Assembly (NCBI GenBank): GCA_030145955.1
Contig: JASLCR010000038.1
Span: 1 to 7,514 of the forward strand
Reading direction: 5' to 3'
Length of the DNA: 7,514 bases
DNA from: Candidatus Saccharimonadales bacterium
GTDB lineage: Bacteria; Patescibacteriota; Saccharimonadia; Saccharimonadales; Saccharimonadaceae
The position numbers and the translations under genes were made by a program. Position 1 is the stretch's first letter. Each line of letters opens with the position of its first letter. Positions 5,556 to 7,514 of this stretch are shown here, piece by piece. The notes below the pieces were generated by a model. It saw only the letters and a program-made list of their open reading frames with translations. It made no database searches and was not told the origin of the DNA.

Positions 5556-6589
5556 CCAGCAACGAAATAATCAAAACCGAATGTCTGATTGCCCGGTGCT
5601 GGTGCTGCGGTACAAATACTGAAGACTGAGTTGTCCCGGTCGACGTAATACTGGGTTTTCCCAGCAGCGTTTCCAACTGGGCTGATGATAACACGAGGAA
5701 GAGAGCTAAATGCTTGTCGGAAGGTGATTCGAGTAAAGCAGCCAGCCGCCGGACTATTTCCCGTACGAATATTTACCGTACCACTGGTGTCTGATCCGCT
5801 GATCGATGCGCTACCGCCCCCACCTAAAGCGGGGCCATTCGAGCGATTTGGCGTTGGGCCAGTAAAGCTAAGATGATTTGGAATTTGCAACACAGCATTA
5901 CCGCTGAGGGTTAAACGCGAGACCGTGAGTTGTGATGCGCTGACTGCGCCGTTAAATGATGCTGTACCGCCTACGTTGATATTGCGCATAGTTGTACTGC
6001 CTTGTATGGCGGTATCGCCGCTCACTTCAAGCCTACTCACCCGAGTATCGGCGAGTTCAGATGCGCCTGAGATTCGCAGGCTTGAGCCTTGTATACTGCC
6101 TCCAGTTTGTATGCCAGTTGCAACGCTCAGTCCACCGCGTATCAGAGTTTGTCCTTCGATATTCGCATTTCCTTGGATAGTAAGCGTTTGCGACGAGCCA
6201 CCGATTGAGGCGTTGGTTTTTGACAACTGCTTCAGTGCTTCTTCGGTAAGCTCTTGTGTGCCAACGGTTGCTTCGGGCGCTGGCTTTTGGCTATTCAGAT
6301 AGCCGACGAACACTACAGCTCCGGCAATCACACATATCAAGATAAAGAAGAGAAAATAGACGTTTGCGCGGCGAAAAAAGCGCTTTATCGGTGATACTTT
6401 TTTCTCATCGGCATGTTCGACTGGCTTGCTGGCTGCTTGCGCTGCCTGCTCTTCTTCAAGATCATCTGGTGTGCGGCTGAGTGCATCTGCCGGTGCTTGG
6501 TCTACGTCACGTGAAGTATCATCCTGCGTACTTGCTGAGGTATCTGCAGGTGTATTGTCGTTATCTGGCTTTTTGTCGTCTGGTTCCAT
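5552..6589 (-). CDS. Type II membrane protein with repetitive beta-rich extracellular stalk (Saccharibacteria-type surface protein)
   Basis: The product is 345 residues and no named function is recognised. Residues 1-65 are acidic, rich in Asp, Pro, Thr and Ala, and look disordered; a basic patch (KRFFRR, 69-74) is followed by one membrane helix at about 77-98, so the N-terminus is inside and the rest outside. Residues 135-236 form Gly/Ser/Thr-rich short strands recurring about every 18-22 residues (LTIQGNANIEG, LEVSGDTAIQG, LTVSRLTLSG), suggesting a beta-solenoid stalk. After a Gly/Ser linker (256-270) comes a C-terminal domain (about 271-345) with VNIRTG, RITFRQAFSSLPRVIISP and FGFDYFVAG; Cys284 and Cys327 could form a disulphide. 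I recall similar C-terminal domains in Saccharibacteria surface proteins, but this needs a search. The Shine-Dalgarno is weak (AAAAAGAT before the ATG). A role in cell-surface display or attachment is inference. Confidence 0.8.
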   Translation of the reverse strand: MEPDDKKPDNDNTPADTSASTQDDTSRDVDQAPADALSRTPDDLEEEQAAQAASKPVEHADEKKVSPIKRFFRRANVYFLFFILICVIAGAVVFVGYLNSQKPAPEATVGTQELTEEALKQLSKTNASIGGSSQTLTIQGNANIEGQTLIRGGLSVATGIQTGGSIQGSSLRISGASELADTRVSRLEVSGDTAIQGSTTMRNINVGGTASFNGAVSASQLTVSRLTLSGNAVLQIPNHLSFTGPTPNRSNGPALGGGGSASISGSDTSGTVNIRTGNSPAAGCFTRITFRQAFSSLPRVIISPVGNAAGKTQYYVDRDNSVFSICTAAPAPGNQTFGFDYFVAG

Positions 6590-6629
6590 ATATATCTTTT
6601 TATAAACTTACCCTATCAATATACGCGAG

Positions 6630-6658
6630 TTGTATCTTTCGTAACGATAAGCAATAAT
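6630..6658 (+). promoter_or_regulatory. Probable promoter of the secreted-protein gene
   Basis: TTGTAT (6630-6635) and AATAAT (6653-6658) are separated by 17 nt, matching the sigma-70 consensus at 4/6 and 5/6. The expected transcription start is near 6665, only about 9 nt before the ATG at 6674, and no Shine-Dalgarno is visible there, so the mRNA is probably leaderless or nearly so. I found no equally good promoter for the divergent gene on the other strand. Confidence 0.5.
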
Positions 6659-6673
6659 GTATACATATAGCTT

Positions 6674-7417
6674 ATGCGAAAACGGGGACTGTGGCAATAC
6701 ATGATACTAATGCTGCTTATGGCAGTGATGGTTGGGGGTAGCATACAGCCGGCATTCGCAACATCATCTTCTCGTTCAAACAAGTATGAGGCAACTGAGC
6801 TGAAGTTTGGAGCGGGCTCTGCGCTTGAGAGCTGTTCGGAGTCATATTGTGCGCATGTGTCAATTGGTGAAGCGGCGCTCGGAAGCGCTGAAAATCCGGT
6901 GCATAAGGCAGAGTTTGGGGCAATTACGCCTGATGAGCCGGTGCTTGAGGTGATTGTTGACCCCGGGGAGTCAAATCTTGGTAAGCTAACGACCGAGCGA
7001 ACCGCAACGAAGACTATGATTGTACGAGTGCGCACCTATTTAAGTAGTGGATACACACTCCAAGTGGTCGGTACGCCGCCAAAGTATGGCAATCATACAC
7101 TTGGGGCAATTACTAGTCCGAGTGCCGCCAATCCAGGTACCGAGCAGTTTGGTATCAATGCCGTTGCTAATACATCACCGCAGGTTGGTGCCTCACCGCA
7201 ACAAGTGCCATCGTCTGAGACTAGTTTGGAGGATCTTGCCACCAACTATAAGATACCAAACCAATTCATGTATAAGAGCGGCGATGAGATTGCTCGCAGC
7301 TTGAAAGAGTCTGGGCGCACCGACTACACCATTAGTATGATCGTCAATATCGCCAACGATACGCCAGCAGGCAATTATGCCAGTGATTTTTCGGCGGTCG
7401 TGGTGCCGGTTTTTTAG
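6674..7417 (+). CDS. Secreted protein with N-terminal signal peptide, function unknown
   Basis: The product is 247 residues. A classical signal peptide is visible: basic MRKR, hydrophobic core (about 9-24) and a cleavage site after AFA (residue 29). The mature part is Ser/Thr/Gly-rich and beta-strand-like, with a Cys pair (54 and 59, in SCSESYC), a central LEVIVDPGESNLGKL stretch (about 93-107), RVRTYLSSGYTLQVVGTPP (about 119-137), GTEQFGINAVANTS, and a C-terminal YTISMIVNIANDTPAGNY followed by short strands to VPVF. There is no C-terminal membrane helix or LPXTG-like sorting motif, so it is probably released or held by other surface components. I recognise the pattern (Cys pair, RTYL.SGY, GTEQFGIN, YTIS..NI...TPAG.Y) from Saccharibacteria exported proteins, but know of no assigned function. 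The start at 6674 is preferred because it supplies the charged n-region. Confidence 0.82.
   Translation: MRKRGLWQYMILMLLMAVMVGGSIQPAFATSSSRSNKYEATELKFGAGSALESCSESYCAHVSIGEAALGSAENPVHKAEFGAITPDEPVLEVIVDPGESNLGKLTTERTATKTMIVRVRTYLSSGYTLQVVGTPPKYGNHTLGAITSPSAANPGTEQFGINAVANTSPQVGASPQQVPSSETSLEDLATNYKIPNQFMYKSGDEIARSLKESGRTDYTISMIVNIANDTPAGNYASDFSAVVVPVF
7391..7415 (+). terminator. Possible intrinsic terminator overlapping the end of the secreted-protein gene
   Basis: CGGC (7392-7395) can pair with GCCG (7405-7408), extendable by U-G and G-U pairs on either side, with a loop of about 7 nt, followed by a run of six T (7410-7415) that runs into the TAG stop. The stem is short, so this is tentative. 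Confidence 0.4.
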
Positions 7418-7455
7418 CTGCAGTATCGCCAAATAAAGTGCAGAATCAAAAAAGT

Positions 7456-7464
7456 TGTGGAAAA
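7456..7464 (-). other. DnaA-box-like nonamer
   Basis: TGTGGAAAA on the + strand reads TTTTCCACA on the - strand, fitting the E. coli DnaA-box consensus TTWTNCACA. It is a single copy, lying between a gene end and the promoter at 7479-7508. One isolated match has little weight on its own. Confidence 0.3.
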
Positions 7465-7478
7465 GTCTATTTTGCCTA

Positions 7479-7508
7479 TTGCGCTAGCTATCCCGCTAGT
7501 GCTACAAT
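7479..7508 (+). promoter_or_regulatory. Extended -10 promoter for a gene beyond the window
   Basis: TACAAT (7503-7508, 5/6 match to TATAAT) is preceded by TGC (7500-7502), the extended -10 TGn element, and by TTGCGC (7479-7484) 18 nt upstream as a partial -35. It points out of the right edge of the window. The intergenic stretch 7418-7514 contains no gene that I can see. Confidence 0.55.
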
Positions 7509-7514
7509 GCGCAT

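Noticed and set aside
5651..5664. Perfect short hairpin CTGGG-TTTT-CCCAG downstream of epsilon, as an operon terminator
   Set aside because: It lies about 100 nt inside the convergent gene and has no T-run after the stem on either strand in the right place; it is explained by coding sequence.
6590..6673. Promoter for the minus-strand membrane-protein gene
   Set aside because: Several AT-rich hexamers (such as TATATT with TTACGA 15 nt away) are present, but none combines a good -10, -35 and spacing, so no site is called.
7418..7443. CTGCA...TGCAG inverted repeat after the secreted-protein gene, as a terminator
   Set aside because: The stem is 5 bp with a 16-nt loop and is followed by A-rich, not T-rich, sequence on the + strand.

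Overview
The window holds most of a seven-gene operon encoding an F1Fo-type rotary ATPase, followed by two genes for surface or exported proteins. Protein style, moderate base composition, tight overlapping genes and TGA used as a normal stop suggest a Patescibacteria/CPR bacterium. Candidatus Saccharibacteria (TM7) is the best guess, because both downstream surface proteins look like families typical of that group. This assignment is inference from sequence style; no marker gene is present.

Region 1 (2-5555, + strand) has the canonical ATP synthase order c-b-delta-alpha-gamma-beta-epsilon, with the start of the operon (subunit a and most of c) outside the window. Every junction is overlapping, abutting or short: 30 nt between c and b, ATGA overlaps at b/delta and gamma/beta, a 14-nt overlap at delta/alpha, direct abutment at alpha/gamma, and a 1-nt overlap at beta/epsilon. 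The beta catalytic residues (P-loop Lys/Thr, GER, Walker B Asp, YRY Arg) and the alpha arginine finger are intact, so ATP hydrolysis is expected.

The parts that normally couple F1 to the membrane are unusual. The b-position protein has no membrane segment and is a soluble, repetitive coiled coil. The c-like hairpin keeps the RNP loop but has no Asp/Glu at the usual ion-binding position. Delta is recognisable only in its C-terminal half. Alpha has a short N-terminus, and alpha and beta both carry charged C-terminal tails. Beta has Arg where the adenine-stacking Tyr normally sits. Epsilon is only the beta-sandwich domain. This could be a strongly diverged but working ATPase/synthase, or a rotary motor reused for another job, a precedent being the F1-like ATPases of mycoplasmas. 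The window cannot decide between these.

Region 2 (5552-6589, - strand) encodes a type II membrane protein: an acidic disordered cytoplasmic N-terminus, one membrane helix, a repetitive Gly/Ser/Thr beta-rich stalk and a C-terminal extracellular domain. It is convergent with epsilon, and the two stop codons share one CTAG.

Region 3 (6674-7417, + strand) encodes a secreted protein with a clear signal peptide. It is divergent from the previous gene across 84 bp and probably has a leaderless or near-leaderless mRNA. A short GC hairpin plus T-run lies at its 3' end. The last 97 bp contain a DnaA-box-like nonamer and a good extended -10 promoter for a gene beyond the window. No tRNA, rRNA, CRISPR or mobile element was seen, and no gene-free stretch exceeds 100 bases.
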